The translations under genes were made by a program, and so were the position numbers. From positions 1 through 64,000 of the forward strand of contig DASQDR010000048.1 of the NCBI GenBank assembly GCA_035634055.1: DNA of 64,000 bases. Reading direction: 5' to 3'. Positions 43,114-51,784 of this stretch are shown here, piece after piece (the stretch's first letter is position 1; each line of letters begins with the position of its first letter). The notes under the pieces were generated by a model that worked only from the letters and a program-made list of their open reading frames with translations, was not told the DNA's origin and ran no database searches. Source of the DNA: JAICTV01 sp035634055 (GTDB lineage Bacteria; Planctomycetota; Phycisphaerae; Tepidisphaerales; Tepidisphaeraceae).

Positions 43114-44949
43114 CTACGTCGGCGGCGGGATGGTCTTGTCACCTGCGGTGCCGCCCGGCGTGGTCGCCTGCGGCCCGTCGGCGCCGGCGGGCGCCGCAGC
43201 CGCGCCCGGCTCACCCGGCAGCGGCGCGCCCGGTCCGGCGCCCGTGCTGACCGGCGACGCGGTCGTCGTCGGCGGCGGCGACGCCGACGCACTGTCGACC
43301 ACCACCGCCCCCACCGCCGCCGCCGGAGCGGTCGCGATCGGCGCGGTCGTGTCGGTGAAGTCTTCCTCCGACTGCTCGAGGTAAACGTCGTCCATCTCCG
43401 TCGCGTCCACCTCGCGCCGCATCAGGTAGTAGATGAGGGTGTTGGCGCTGAAGTAGAAGCTGATGACGAACGCGCCGAGCATCGAGACGACGAGGTAGAC
43501 CCAGAAGGCGACGAGGAACGCCGCCACGTCCTGGTCGCCGCGCAGGGTGAGGAAGTCGATGTCGTACGAGAGGGTGCCGGTCGCCTGCGGCCCGGGCCAC
43601 ATGGTCGGCCAGAGCGGCGCGTGGCTGGGGGCGCGGCCGAAGTAGCCGGCGCCGACGAACGAGTGCGTCAGCGACAGCATCAGCCACAGGAACAGCCGCA
43701 CGAACAGGTAGCAGAGCGCCCCGTAGATGATGGCCACCAGCGTGTAGAAGACCATCCGCCACGGGCGGGCGTAGACGTAGCTGAAGCTGCGGCTGATGGC
43801 GTCGAAGCTGTCGGACCCCTCGACGGCGATCGTCGGGTACATCAGGTTGAACCCGCCGAACGTCCCCAGCAGCACCAGCGTCATCACGAACCCGGCCGCC
43901 AGCACGAGCACGAACAGCGCGCCCATGAGGATGTTGAAGATCGGCCCGAGGTACGGGATGCTCGAGAGCAGCCCGGCGATGAGCGGCACGAGCCCGACGA
44001 ACAGCACGATCACCAGTGGGATCAGCGGCGCCGAGACGAAGGAGAGGAACTTGCCGAGCGAGAAGGCCAGCGCCGCGCGCACCGAGAGCTTCTCGTCGCG
44101 CGCCACGTGCACGGCGGCGATGCGCGCGATCGCCCCGCCGAAGATCGCCCAGATGGTCAGGAACCAAAGCGTGAACAGGATGAAGTAGAGCGGGTGGTGC
44201 CGCATGAGCCAGACGGGGCCGATGCGGAAGAAGTTGATGACCGAATCGACCACGCCCGCGCGGCCGTTGCCGCGGCCGAGCCAGTTCCAGTGCGTCACGC
44301 CGTGGATCACGCCGTAGACCTGCTCCGCCTGGTAGTGGAACAGCGTCTGGAACAGCCCCTGACCGTTGCTCTGCTTGGCGGATTGGAGATCGGTGTAGGC
44401 GTCGGCGTAGGCGCCGCGCACGGCGGACTGGTAGGCGTCGTAGGCGTCGCGGCGGAGGCGGGACTTCTGGCTGGCGTCGGTGGTCGCCTCGGTCTGCGCC
44501 CAGACGGCGTCCTTCGCCGCCTGCGCCTCCTGCGCGCGGCGGGCGCGCGTCTCGCGGATCCTGGCCTCGACCTTGTCGAGGTGGTCGCCGCGCTCGGCGG
44601 CGGCTTGTGCGGCGCCGCGGTCGGCGACGATGCCCTGCGACACCAAGCGCTCGGCGTACGCGGCGCGGATCCGCTCGCGCTCGAGCCGCCGCTCGGCCAC
44701 GAACTGATCGGTCGAGCCGCCGGTCTTCACGTTCTGTTCATAGCGCTCCACCTCGCGCGGGATCGCCAGCGCGTCCTCGTCCCACAGCCCGTCCAGCGCC
44801 CGCCCGCCGACGTAGAGCGCCAGCAGCGCGATCAGTCCGAGGATCAGCTTGGAGGGGTGAACCGCGATGCGAAAGGCGCGGAACAGGTGGGTGAAGGCGA
44901 ACGTCTCGCGCCAGTTGATGCCTCGGATCTGCTGCGGTTCGTCCGCCAT
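43114..44949 (-). CDS. Large membrane protein with charged helical insert
   Basis: 611 residues. The first membrane segment (LILGLIALLALYVGGRAL) is followed by a long charged coiled-coil-like region (about 70-190; RLERERIRAAYAERLV, RIRETRARRAQEAQAAKD). Then come about six hydrophobic segments (for example YFILFTLWFLTIWAIFGGAI, LIPLVIVLFVGLVPLIAGLL, FYTLVAIIYGALCYLFVRLF, AFWVYLVVSMLGAFVISFYF). The tail is acidic then Ala/Pro/Gly-rich. I do not recognise the family; similar proteins seem confined to planctomycetes, but this is memory, not a search. A candidate promoter lies at 45003-45030. Confidence 0.75.
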   Translation of the reverse strand: MADEPQQIRGINWRETFAFTHLFRAFRIAVHPSKLILGLIALLALYVGGRALDGLWDEDALAIPREVERYEQNVKTGGSTDQFVAERRLERERIRAAYAERLVSQGIVADRGAAQAAAERGDHLDKVEARIRETRARRAQEAQAAKDAVWAQTEATTDASQKSRLRRDAYDAYQSAVRGAYADAYTDLQSAKQSNGQGLFQTLFHYQAEQVYGVIHGVTHWNWLGRGNGRAGVVDSVINFFRIGPVWLMRHHPLYFILFTLWFLTIWAIFGGAIARIAAVHVARDEKLSVRAALAFSLGKFLSFVSAPLIPLVIVLFVGLVPLIAGLLSSIPYLGPIFNILMGALFVLVLAAGFVMTLVLLGTFGGFNLMYPTIAVEGSDSFDAISRSFSYVYARPWRMVFYTLVAIIYGALCYLFVRLFLWLMLSLTHSFVGAGYFGRAPSHAPLWPTMWPGPQATGTLSYDIDFLTLRGDQDVAAFLVAFWVYLVVSMLGAFVISFYFSANTLIYYLMRREVDATEMDDVYLEQSEEDFTDTTAPIATAPAAAVGAVVVDSASASPPPTTTASPVSTGAGPGAPLPGEPGAAAAPAGADGPQATTPGGTAGDKTIPPPT

Positions 44950-45002
44950 GGGGCGGTGCTCCTTTCCCTGCGAATACTGCGGTGCCGAGAGGACGGGCCG
45001 CG

Positions 45003-45030
45003 ATTATAGTGAAGGCAACCGCCCCGGCAA
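45003..45030 (-). promoter_or_regulatory. Candidate sigma-70-type promoter for the large membrane protein gene
   Basis: On the minus strand TATAAT lies at 45003-45008 and TTGCCG (four of six matches to TTGACA) at 45025-45030, with a 16-base spacer. The start codon at 44949 is about 55 bases downstream. A TATAAC on the plus strand at 45137-45142 may serve the divergent FHA gene. Confidence 0.5.
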
Positions 45031-45225
45031 TCGCCCCGCCACCGGCGGGAACGGGCCCGCCGGCGGACCCGACGGCGCACCGCGCCCGCCGATCCGAGCG
45101 CCGCGGCAGGTCCGACAAAAAGTGGCGAATTTCGGGTATAACATCCGATGCTGGGTGACTAAGGCGGGCCGCGCGCGCCTCTCTCTGGCGCAGGCGCGCA
45201 GGTGTTCCCGCGCGGCTGCGCGACG

Positions 45226-46281
45226 ATGGCTTACCTGATCTTCACGGCCAACGGCGAGGAGTACGACCGGCGCGAGCTGCGCGCCGGCCGGCCGCTCACC
45301 ATCGGGCGCGCGCCCGACTGCGACGTCAGCGTCCACGACATCATCCTCTCCCGCCACCACTGCCGCATCGAGCAGGACGCCGACGGCAAATGGGTCGTCG
45401 CCGACCTGCACAGCAAGAACGGCACGCACTACCTCGGGCACAAGATCGAGCGGCACGTGCTCCGCGAGGCGGACGAGCTGCGCATCGGTCGGACGCGGCT
45501 GACGTTCAAGGCGGGCGCGTACGCCCCGTCGCCGAACGTGCGCAAGCGCGCGGTCGTCCGCCCGAGCGACCCGAAGGAAGCGCTGGCCGGCACCGTCACC
45601 GGCATGGTCGTCTGCGAGCCGGGCGAGACCGAGAAGTACGAGGCAATGCCCTTCCCGCAGCCCCGGCCCAGCGACCCGTCGTCCTACGCGCGCGACGGCG
45701 TGTACGGCATGATCAACGAGATCATCAGCAGCTCGTGGGACTCGATCCAGGCGCAGGCGAGCCAGCCCACGCGCATGCAGCGCGCGATGCCGGTGCCGGC
45801 GGTGACCAAGGCGCAGCGCGGCGCCATCCAGCCGAAGCCGCGCGTGTCGTTCGCGCTCCAGGCGCACGGCGACGCCGAGCCCTCCGGCACCAAACCGCCG
45901 GGCGCCAAGGCATCGTCCAAGGGGACGTCGCGACCGGGAGCAACCCTCGCCGCCGGCGGTCGGGTCAGGTCGGATCACGACCCGGTAGCGGCGCCTATGC
46001 GCCTCCACCCGCCGACGGCGCCGCCACGCCGCGGGCGGCGGCGGCGGTGGGTGGTGGCGGTTTCCACCCTGGTCGCCACGCTGCTGCTCGTGGTCGCGTG
46101 CGTGACGCTGATCCTCCAGACGGCGCCGCGGCCGATCCTGGAAGATCTGCCCCACCCGCCGGCCCGACAGCAGGGCGCGCGGCACGGCCGCTCGCCCGGC
46201 GCAGCTCCGCCCGCGCCCGCGCGATCGACCGATGCGATCGCCGGACTGGACCTGACCCCGTCGCACCTGCTCGGGCTGTAA
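45226..46281 (+). CDS. FHA-domain protein with C-terminal membrane helix
   Basis: 351 residues from the ATG at 45226 (MAYLIFTANGEEYDRRELRAG). The FHA fold has the phosphothreonine-binding residues in LTIGRAPDCDVSVHDIILSRHHCRI and HSKNGTHYLG. A long Pro/Ala/Lys-rich, probably disordered, stretch (about 120-270) is followed by a basic patch and one transmembrane helix (WVVAVSTLVATLLLVVACVTLIL). The FHA domain would face the cytoplasm and bind pThr proteins, for example substrates of a Ser/Thr kinase such as the one at 8596-9699. This is inference. Confidence 0.85.
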   Translation: MAYLIFTANGEEYDRRELRAGRPLTIGRAPDCDVSVHDIILSRHHCRIEQDADGKWVVADLHSKNGTHYLGHKIERHVLREADELRIGRTRLTFKAGAYAPSPNVRKRAVVRPSDPKEALAGTVTGMVVCEPGETEKYEAMPFPQPRPSDPSSYARDGVYGMINEIISSSWDSIQAQASQPTRMQRAMPVPAVTKAQRGAIQPKPRVSFALQAHGDAEPSGTKPPGAKASSKGTSRPGATLAAGGRVRSDHDPVAAPMRLHPPTAPPRRGRRRRWVVAVSTLVATLLLVVACVTLILQTAPRPILEDLPHPPARQQGARHGRSPGAAPPAPARSTDAIAGLDLTPSHLLGL

Positions 46282-46514
46282 CGTCGCACGGCATTGCAGG
46301 CCGCCGGCGCCCCGCGCGCGGGCGAGGCGTTAATCTAGGCGAAACGCGTTGGCGGCGGGCGTCGTTCCTTCTCCTGCATGCCGGCGAGCTGCGGGCGCGC
46401 TGCCGCACCGGATTCGGCAACGCCTGCCGGCCTCCGTGATGCCGGTCACGCCCCGTGGCAGCGGCTGAAACATGCCGTGACGCGCGGGGGCGACTTGTGG
46501 AGAATCCCGGCTTG

Positions 46515-48161
46515 ATGACGTCCCACGTGCTGTCGCCCGCCCTTGCCCCACCGGTCGCCACGACGGCGCGCCCCGAGCCGCGCCCGTGGGTGCAGAGCTG
46601 GCGCGCGCTGGCGGCGGTGGCGTTCGGGTCGGCGCTGGCGCTGGCGGTGCACGGGTACCAGTTCGGCAAGAGCAACCACGGCGTCTACCTGCTCGACGCC
46701 ATGCGCGACGCCCGCCCGGAACTGCTCGCCAACGACTGGTTCACCACGCAGACCCTCCAGTACCACGCCGCCTTCGGCCTGCTCACGCGCGTGCTCTACG
46801 AGGCGGACCTGATCGCGCCGGTTTTCCTCGCCGGCTACCTGGCGCTAATCGTGCTGCTGCACGTAGCGTGGTGGCGGATGGTGCGGGCGCTGGGGGGCGG
46901 CGGCGCGGCGTTCGTGGTTTCCGCGGCGCTGTTTTACCTGCTGGCCGGGGGGACCGGGCTGGGGATGTACCAGTTCCTCCAGGACAGCGCGTTCCTCCCC
47001 AGCAACATTGCCGCCGTCGCCATGCTCTGGGCGATCGCGCTCTGGCTCGGCGGAAGCCGCGCCGCCGCCGGCGCGTGCCTCGGGGTCGCGGGGCTGTTTC
47101 ACCTGAACTTCGCGCTGGTCGGCGTGGTGCTGTGGGGATCGCTGAATTTGCTGGAGCTGCGGCGAGGCGGCCAAGCGTGGCGCCAGCGCTGGTTTTGGAT
47201 CGGCTCGGCCGCGGCGCTGCTGCCGTCGCTGGTCAACATCGCCTTGGCGCTGCGCGCCACCGCCAGCCGGAGCAACCGCATGCCGCTGGCGGAGTTCGTC
47301 GACCTTTACGTCCGACTGCGCCACCCGCACCACTACGACCCGTCGAGCTGGCCGGCGTGGCTGTGGATCACGTTCGCCTTGCCGCTGCCGCTGGCGGCGC
47401 TGGCGTACGCGCGGCTCGCCGGCGCGCCGCGGGTGACGCGCGCGTGGCGCGAGGCGGCGCTAATCTGCGGCCTGTTCGCGCTGATGCTGGTCGTCGCGCT
47501 GCTCGGCGCGGGCCTGACCTTCGTCAGCGAGACGCTCGTGCAGGCGAGCCTGTACCGATTCAGCATCTTCCCCAAGCTGCTCGCGTGCGCCGCCGCCGCC
47601 CTGCTCATCACCGACGTCGCCCGCGCCCGCAGCCGGCACGCGCCGCGGGCAATCGTGGCGGCGGCGGCGGCGATTGGCGCCGGCATCATCGCCGGGTGCG
47701 TCCACCGCGGGCCGTACCTCGGCCTCTTCCGCGTCGTGCACGAGGAGCCGGCGTTCGTCGCGGCGTGCGCGTCGGTGCGCGCTAGGACGCCGGTGGACGC
47801 CGTCTTCGTCGTCCCGCCCAACGAGCAGGACTTCCGCCTCGGCGCCCAGCGGGCGGTGGTGGTGGATTTCAAGGGCGTCCCGCAGCTCAGCGCGGAGCTG
47901 TCGCAGTGGCGCGACCGGTTGCAGGCGGTGCTGGACCTCCCGGACCTGCGCGTGCTGCCGCGGCCGTTCCCCGCGACGCTGCGGGCGATCCGCGACCGCT
48001 ACCAGAAGCTCCCGCCCGAGCACCTCGCCGCCGTCGCCCGCCGCTACGGCGCCCGCTACCTCTTCCTGGCCCACCGCCTGCCCGAGCAGTGGGAGCCGCT
48101 GCGCGTGGACCTGGATGGCAACACGTCGCGCTTTTTGTATGATCTTGACCGCCAACGCTAG
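46515..48161 (+). CDS. Polytopic membrane protein (DUF6798-like)
   Basis: 548 residues from the ATG at 46515 (MTSHVLSPALAPP). About ten hydrophobic segments include WRALAAVAFGSALALAVHGY, FLAGYLALIVLLHVAWW, AAFVVSAALFYLLAGGTG and LLACAAAALLITDVA. The C-terminal 150 residues are soluble. The block NDWFTTQTLQYHAAFGLLT and the layout resemble DUF6798/glycosyltransferase-like membrane proteins, but I see no catalytic motif. A short protein and a GHMP kinase follow closely. Confidence 0.7.
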   Translation: MTSHVLSPALAPPVATTARPEPRPWVQSWRALAAVAFGSALALAVHGYQFGKSNHGVYLLDAMRDARPELLANDWFTTQTLQYHAAFGLLTRVLYEADLIAPVFLAGYLALIVLLHVAWWRMVRALGGGGAAFVVSAALFYLLAGGTGLGMYQFLQDSAFLPSNIAAVAMLWAIALWLGGSRAAAGACLGVAGLFHLNFALVGVVLWGSLNLLELRRGGQAWRQRWFWIGSAAALLPSLVNIALALRATASRSNRMPLAEFVDLYVRLRHPHHYDPSSWPAWLWITFALPLPLAALAYARLAGAPRVTRAWREAALICGLFALMLVVALLGAGLTFVSETLVQASLYRFSIFPKLLACAAAALLITDVARARSRHAPRAIVAAAAAIGAGIIAGCVHRGPYLGLFRVVHEEPAFVAACASVRARTPVDAVFVVPPNEQDFRLGAQRAVVVDFKGVPQLSAELSQWRDRLQAVLDLPDLRVLPRPFPATLRAIRDRYQKLPPEHLAAVARRYGARYLFLAHRLPEQWEPLRVDLDGNTSRFLYDLDRQR

Positions 48162-48198
48162 TTGGCGCGCGCGCGCACGTGCGGAAGGAGGACCCGCG

Positions 48199-48480
48199 GT
48201 GGACGATGACGAGAAGCAATTGCGGCAGGTGCTGCTGCACCACTACGGCATCCGGATCGGGCCGCACATGAGCCGCTACGTCATCCTCCGGCTCAAGCAG
48301 GCGGGCGACGCGCTGCGCGAGTTGCCAGTAATCGGCGGCGAGGCCCGGACCGGACTACCGGTGCGAACGCTGGTCGATCCGTCCGCCCTGCGGGGCCCCG
48401 ATGCCTTGCTGCGCCCGCCCGCGGCCACAGCAAGCGCCGCCGCGGCAGCGCCCACACCGCTCGAGCCGGCGCGCGCATGA
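48199..48480 (+). CDS. Small protein coupled to the GHMP kinase gene
   Basis: 93 residues starting at GTG 48199, with the strong site GGAAGGAGG (48183-48191). The start MDDDEKQLRQVLLHHYGIRIGPHMSRYVILRLKQAG is helical and charged, and the C-terminal half is Ala/Pro-rich. I do not recognise it. Its last codon overlaps the start codon of the GHMP kinase (ATGA), so the two are translationally coupled and probably act together. Confidence 0.7.
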   Translation: MDDDEKQLRQVLLHHYGIRIGPHMSRYVILRLKQAGDALRELPVIGGEARTGLPVRTLVDPSALRGPDALLRPPAATASAAAAAPTPLEPARA

Positions 48481-49478
48481 TCATCACCACCCACGCCTTC
48501 GCCCGCGCCGGGCTGGTCGGCAACCCTTCCGACGGGTACTTCGGCAAGACGATCGCCTTCACCATCCGCAACTTCCGCGCGACGGTGCACCTCTGGGAGA
48601 GCCCGCACTTCGAGATCGTCCCCACCCACGGCGACTTCGCCCGCTTCGGAAACGTCCGAGCGTTTCTCCGCGACGTGAAGCTCAACGGCTACTACGGGGG
48701 GCTGCGGTTGCAGAAGGCGACCGTCAAGAAGTTCCACGAGTGGTGCGACCGCAACGACGTCGAGCTGCACGACCGCAACTTCACCCTCTCGTTCGAGAGC
48801 GACATCCCCCGCCTGGTCGGCTTGGCCGGTAGCAGCGCCATCATCACCGCCACGCTGCGCGCGCTAACGCGGTTTTACGAGGTGACGATCCCGCAGCACC
48901 TGCTGCCCGGGCTCATCCTCTCGGTGGAGCGCGAGGAGCTGAACATCCAGGCCGGCCTGCAGGACCGCGTGATCCAGACCTACGAGGGGATCGTCTACAT
49001 GGATTTCGACCGCAAGCTGCTCGAGGGGCGCGGCTACGGCGAGTACCACGAGCTCAAGCCCCCCAGGCTCCCGCCGCTCTACGTGGCGTTCGACCCGGAC
49101 CGCGCCGAGATCAGCGACATCCCGCACCGCAACCTGCGCGAGCTGTTCAACCGCGGTGACCCCACGGTGGTCGGCGCGATGCAGCAGTACCGCGACCTGA
49201 CCGACCGCGGGCGCGACGCGCTGATGAGCGGCGACTGGGACGCGCTGCACAAGGTGACCAACGAGAACTTCGACCTCCGGCGCAAGATCATGCCCATCGC
49301 GCCGGAGAACCTCCGCATGGTCGAGGTCGCGCGCGCCACCGGCGCCAGCGCCAAGTTCGCCGGCAGCGGCGGCGCGATCTGCGGCCTTTACCACGACGGG
49401 CGGCAGTACCAGGAACTGGTCGACGCCTTGGCCGCCATCCGCTGCACGGTCCTGCGCCCGCTGATCTACGAGGCGTGA
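48477..49478 (+). CDS. GHMP-family sugar kinase (glucuronokinase-like)
   Basis: 333 residues. GHMP motifs are ARAGLVGNPSDGYFGKTIAF near the start, the phosphate loop VGLAGSSAIITATLRAL and the C-terminal KFAGSGGAICGLYHDGR. The overall form is close to plant glucuronokinase and bacterial relatives, which phosphorylate a sugar or sugar acid at C-1. The identity of the sugar cannot be read. It overlaps the small protein gene upstream, and hicB lies 27 bases downstream. Confidence 0.85.
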   Translation: MIITTHAFARAGLVGNPSDGYFGKTIAFTIRNFRATVHLWESPHFEIVPTHGDFARFGNVRAFLRDVKLNGYYGGLRLQKATVKKFHEWCDRNDVELHDRNFTLSFESDIPRLVGLAGSSAIITATLRALTRFYEVTIPQHLLPGLILSVEREELNIQAGLQDRVIQTYEGIVYMDFDRKLLEGRGYGEYHELKPPRLPPLYVAFDPDRAEISDIPHRNLRELFNRGDPTVVGAMQQYRDLTDRGRDALMSGDWDALHKVTNENFDLRRKIMPIAPENLRMVEVARATGASAKFAGSGGAICGLYHDGRQYQELVDALAAIRCTVLRPLIYEA

Positions 49479-49505
49479 TTCGGCTACACTGCCGCCGAGG
49501 CGACC

Positions 49506-49742
49506 ATGGCATCCGTTGCTGTAGAACTCATTCCCGATCACGACGAGGGCGGCTTCACGGCCCGCGTTCCGGACATCCCCGCCTACGGCGAAGGCGCGAC
49601 CGAGGAAGGCGCAATCGCCGACCTGAAGCTCGCGCTCGCCGGCTACATCGAAGCGTTCGGTCTGGAGGACGCGCTCTCGCGCATCGTGAGCCCGACCGTC
49701 CGCCACCTGGATTGGGATCTTGCCGAGCTCGCGCGTGCGTAA
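49506..49742 (+). CDS. hicB: HicB-type antitoxin
   Basis: 78 residues. The HicB-like fold shows the family pattern: VELIPDHDEGGFTARVPDIPAYGEGATEEGAIADLKLALAGY. The C-terminus is short and has no full DNA-binding domain that I can recognise. It sits just upstream of a HicA toxin frame, overlapping it by 8 bases, in the HicB-then-HicA order that occurs in many genomes. Confidence 0.8.
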   Translation: MASVAVELIPDHDEGGFTARVPDIPAYGEGATEEGAIADLKLALAGYIEAFGLEDALSRIVSPTVRHLDWDLAELARA

Positions 49743-49966
49743 GCTGCCGCGCCCCACCGGCCGCGAGATGGTCGGATTCCTGGAGCAACAGGGACTTCAC
49801 GTCATCCGTATCAGCGGCTCACACCACTTTATGGACGACGGAAGGCAACGCCGAACGACGGTCCCCGTTCACGGGGGTCAGACGCTGAAGATTGGCACGC
49901 TCCGCAGCATCCTCCGCGACCGTGCAACTGACGCCGGCGGAGTTCGAACGCCTGTGGCACGCGTGA
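49735..49966 (+). pseudogene. hicA: HicA-type toxin, frameshifted near the 3' end
   Basis: From the GTG at 49735 the frame reads RKLPRPTGREMVGFLEQQGLHVIRISGSHHF, a YcfA/HicA mRNA-interferase signature with the conserved His in GSHHF, then IGTLRSILRD. After GAC at 49918-49920 an extra C (49921) shifts the frame. Removing it gives VQLTPAEFERLWHA and a stop at 49964-49966, the normal family C-terminus. Without correction the frame runs on to 50229 as unrelated Arg-rich sequence that overlaps the next gene. It is either a real inactivating frameshift or a base-calling error. Confidence 0.75.
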
Positions 49967-49996
49967 TCGCCGCGGGGACGCTGCGGAGGCAACGCG

Positions 49997-50971
49997 CTAC
50001 GCCGCCTTCGGCAGCGGTGGTTGGACGGTGGCGGCCACGCCGTTCAGGGAGACCACGCCCTTCATGTAGCTGCCGCCCTTGTTGGCGGCGGCGTACGCCA
50101 GCAGGTTGGGGTACTCGCTCAGCGGCACCACGTGCGAGATCAGCGGCGACAGGTCGATGTACCCGCGCTCCAGCATGCGGATGGCCGGCATCCAGGGGTC
50201 GCGCTCCGCGCTGTTGGGGGCGGAGTTGACGACGGTGATGCCGTTCATGTGCCACAGATCGCCCGGGAAGTTCGGCGTGCCGTGGTTCCAGCCGAACAGG
50301 TTCAGCCGCCCGCCGTTCTTCACGATCTTGGACGACAAATCCAGCCCCGGCTGGCTGCCGGAGCAGTCGACGACGCAATCCAGCCACAGCTCGCGCAGCT
50401 TGGCGGCGTCCACTTCCTTGGCGTTGTAAACGTCGGTCGCGCCGAACTGCTTGGCGAGCTCGAGGCGGCGCGGGTCGACATCGATGCAGACCAGCCGGTC
50501 GAGCAGCGAGTGCCCCAGCGCCTGCACGAGCATCAGCCCCATGAACCCGCAGCCGACGACGGCGACGCGGTCGCCGGCCTTCTGCTTGCAGTGATCGACG
50601 CCGGTGACGACGCAGGAGACCGGCTCGACAATCCAGTTCTGCGGCGCCTTGGCCGCGCGCTCGGGCAGGACAAACAGCCCCGCCGCGGGGCGCGTTACCC
50701 GTTCGGTGAAGCCCAGGCCAACGCCGGTGACGACGTCGCCCTCCTTCACGTTGGCTACGCCCGGGCCGACCTTGGCGACGCGACCGACGCCCTCGTGCCC
50801 TGGCCAGACCGGCCAGTCCACGCCGTTCTTGTAGACGTAGACGTCCCACGCGCAGACGCCGCAGGCGAGCCCGGCGATCTGCACCTCACCGAAGCCGGGC
50901 TCGGCGACGTCGACCTCGGTGAAGTCGACCTTTTCCTTCCCTGCGTAGTTGATGCTCCGGGCCTTGACCAT
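49997..50971 (-). CDS. Zinc-type alcohol dehydrogenase (MDR family)
   Basis: 324 residues from ATG 50971 (MVKARSINYAGKEKVDFTEVD), preceded by AGGAGG. The catalytic zinc site is partly visible: GLACGVCAWDVYVY and GHEGVGRV. The structural zinc Cys cluster is missing. The Rossmann block is VAVVGCGFMGLMLVQALG, then CIDVDPRRLELAKQFG, and the C-terminus carries GGRLNLFGWNHG. It is an NAD(P)-dependent dehydrogenase of the sorbitol/threonine-dehydrogenase type; the substrate is unknown. Confidence 0.88.
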   Translation of the reverse strand: MVKARSINYAGKEKVDFTEVDVAEPGFGEVQIAGLACGVCAWDVYVYKNGVDWPVWPGHEGVGRVAKVGPGVANVKEGDVVTGVGLGFTERVTRPAAGLFVLPERAAKAPQNWIVEPVSCVVTGVDHCKQKAGDRVAVVGCGFMGLMLVQALGHSLLDRLVCIDVDPRRLELAKQFGATDVYNAKEVDAAKLRELWLDCVVDCSGSQPGLDLSSKIVKNGGRLNLFGWNHGTPNFPGDLWHMNGITVVNSAPNSAERDPWMPAIRMLERGYIDLSPLISHVVPLSEYPNLLAYAAANKGGSYMKGVVSLNGVAATVQPPLPKAA

Positions 50972-51292
50972 CGCGGGTGCCTCCTGTGGCTGGATGCGCG
51001 CGGCGCAGACGCCGCAATATTCAATCTTCGGCGCGGAGCGCCCCATAAGTTGAGCGATCGCCGGGCGAGCCGTTCCGCCAAGTGAGGCGGATCACCATTG
51101 CCGCGCCGCGAAAATAATGGAGGGAAATGCAAGTGGCGGCGTTAAGCGGGCCGCCGCGAGTTCCGAAGTTAAGGGCAGGTGCTCCCGGGGAGATGATTTC
51201 CCGACCGCGGCGGGTTGCGTTTGCCGCGGTTTCGTCGGGCCGGCTGCTGTACGCCGGAGACACGCGAGTCGCCTGGCTTTTGCCGGAGGTGC
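50972..51292. other. Divergent intergenic region, no gene seen
   Basis: 321 bases between the dehydrogenase and the coiled-coil gene. It holds AT-richer stretches (51106-51122, GAAAATAATGGAGGGAAATG) that may carry a promoter, and short spurious frames. No known regulatory element is recognised. Confidence 0.35.
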
Positions 51293-51784
51293 ATGATGTC
51301 GTTGACCGCCCCCATTCTTGAACAGGCCCGTGAAGCCCTGCTCGAAGCCGCCAACCAGAAGCTGACGCTGCTGGGCGCGGTGAAGGAGCAAGGGCGCAAG
51401 ATCGCCGAGCTCGAGCGCGAGGTCCAGAAGCAGGAGACCGGCCGGATGCAGGCCGAGCAGGCGCTGGCCGACGCGAAGATCGAGATCGAGTCGCTCCGCA
51501 GCCAGATCCCCGATAGCCGCTTCATCAACGCCTACGAGGCGCTGACCCAGTTCCTGACCGCGCCGTCGGAGGTCCACCCGGACCTGCGCATCGCGGCCTA
51601 CGCCGGCCGTGAGCCGGTTGCGTGCCGAGAGAAATCTCAGAGGGCGGAGGCGTTCGTGGGTCGCCTCCGCCCTCACCTTTTTTTGCGCACCCGCGCGTGG
51701 CTGGGCGGGCGCATCGTCGCCCATCGGTCGGGCTGCGCCGGTGATCAGATCGTCATCTCCGCGATGCGCTGCGCGGGCGCGTGA
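51293..51784 (+). CDS. Small coiled-coil protein, 3' end uncertain
   Basis: About 163 residues from the ATG pair at 51293/51296, with GGAGG five bases upstream. Residues 1-75 are a regular coiled coil (APILEQAREALLEAANQKL and QKQETGRMQAEQALADAKIE). A folded stretch DSRFINAYEALTQFLTAPSE follows. After about residue 105 the sequence becomes basic and unlike the rest (REPVACREKSQRAEAFVGRL), and a terminator-like hairpin with a T-run lies inside it at 51640-51684. The true end is therefore probably near 51612, perhaps with a frameshift. Confidence 0.6.
   Translation: MMSLTAPILEQAREALLEAANQKLTLLGAVKEQGRKIAELEREVQKQETGRMQAEQALADAKIEIESLRSQIPDSRFINAYEALTQFLTAPSEVHPDLRIAAYAGREPVACREKSQRAEAFVGRLRPHLFLRTRAWLGGRIVAHRSGCAGDQIVISAMRCAGA
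51640..51684 (+). terminator. Rho-independent terminator inside the apparent 3' end of the coiled-coil gene
   Basis: GAGGGCGGAGGCG (51640-51652) pairs perfectly with CGCCTCCGCCCTC (51662-51674) around a nine-base loop. Seven T residues follow (51678-51684). It is the most canonical terminator in the window. Confidence 0.8.

Noticed and set aside
43066..45009. Open frame of 647 codons on the plus strand
   Set aside because: Antisense to the large membrane protein; its Arg/His/Val-rich translation has no membrane segments or domain pattern.
49967..50229. C-terminal extension of HicA to 50229
   Set aside because: Arg/Pro/Cys-rich sequence antisense to the dehydrogenase gene; better explained by a frameshift at 49921.
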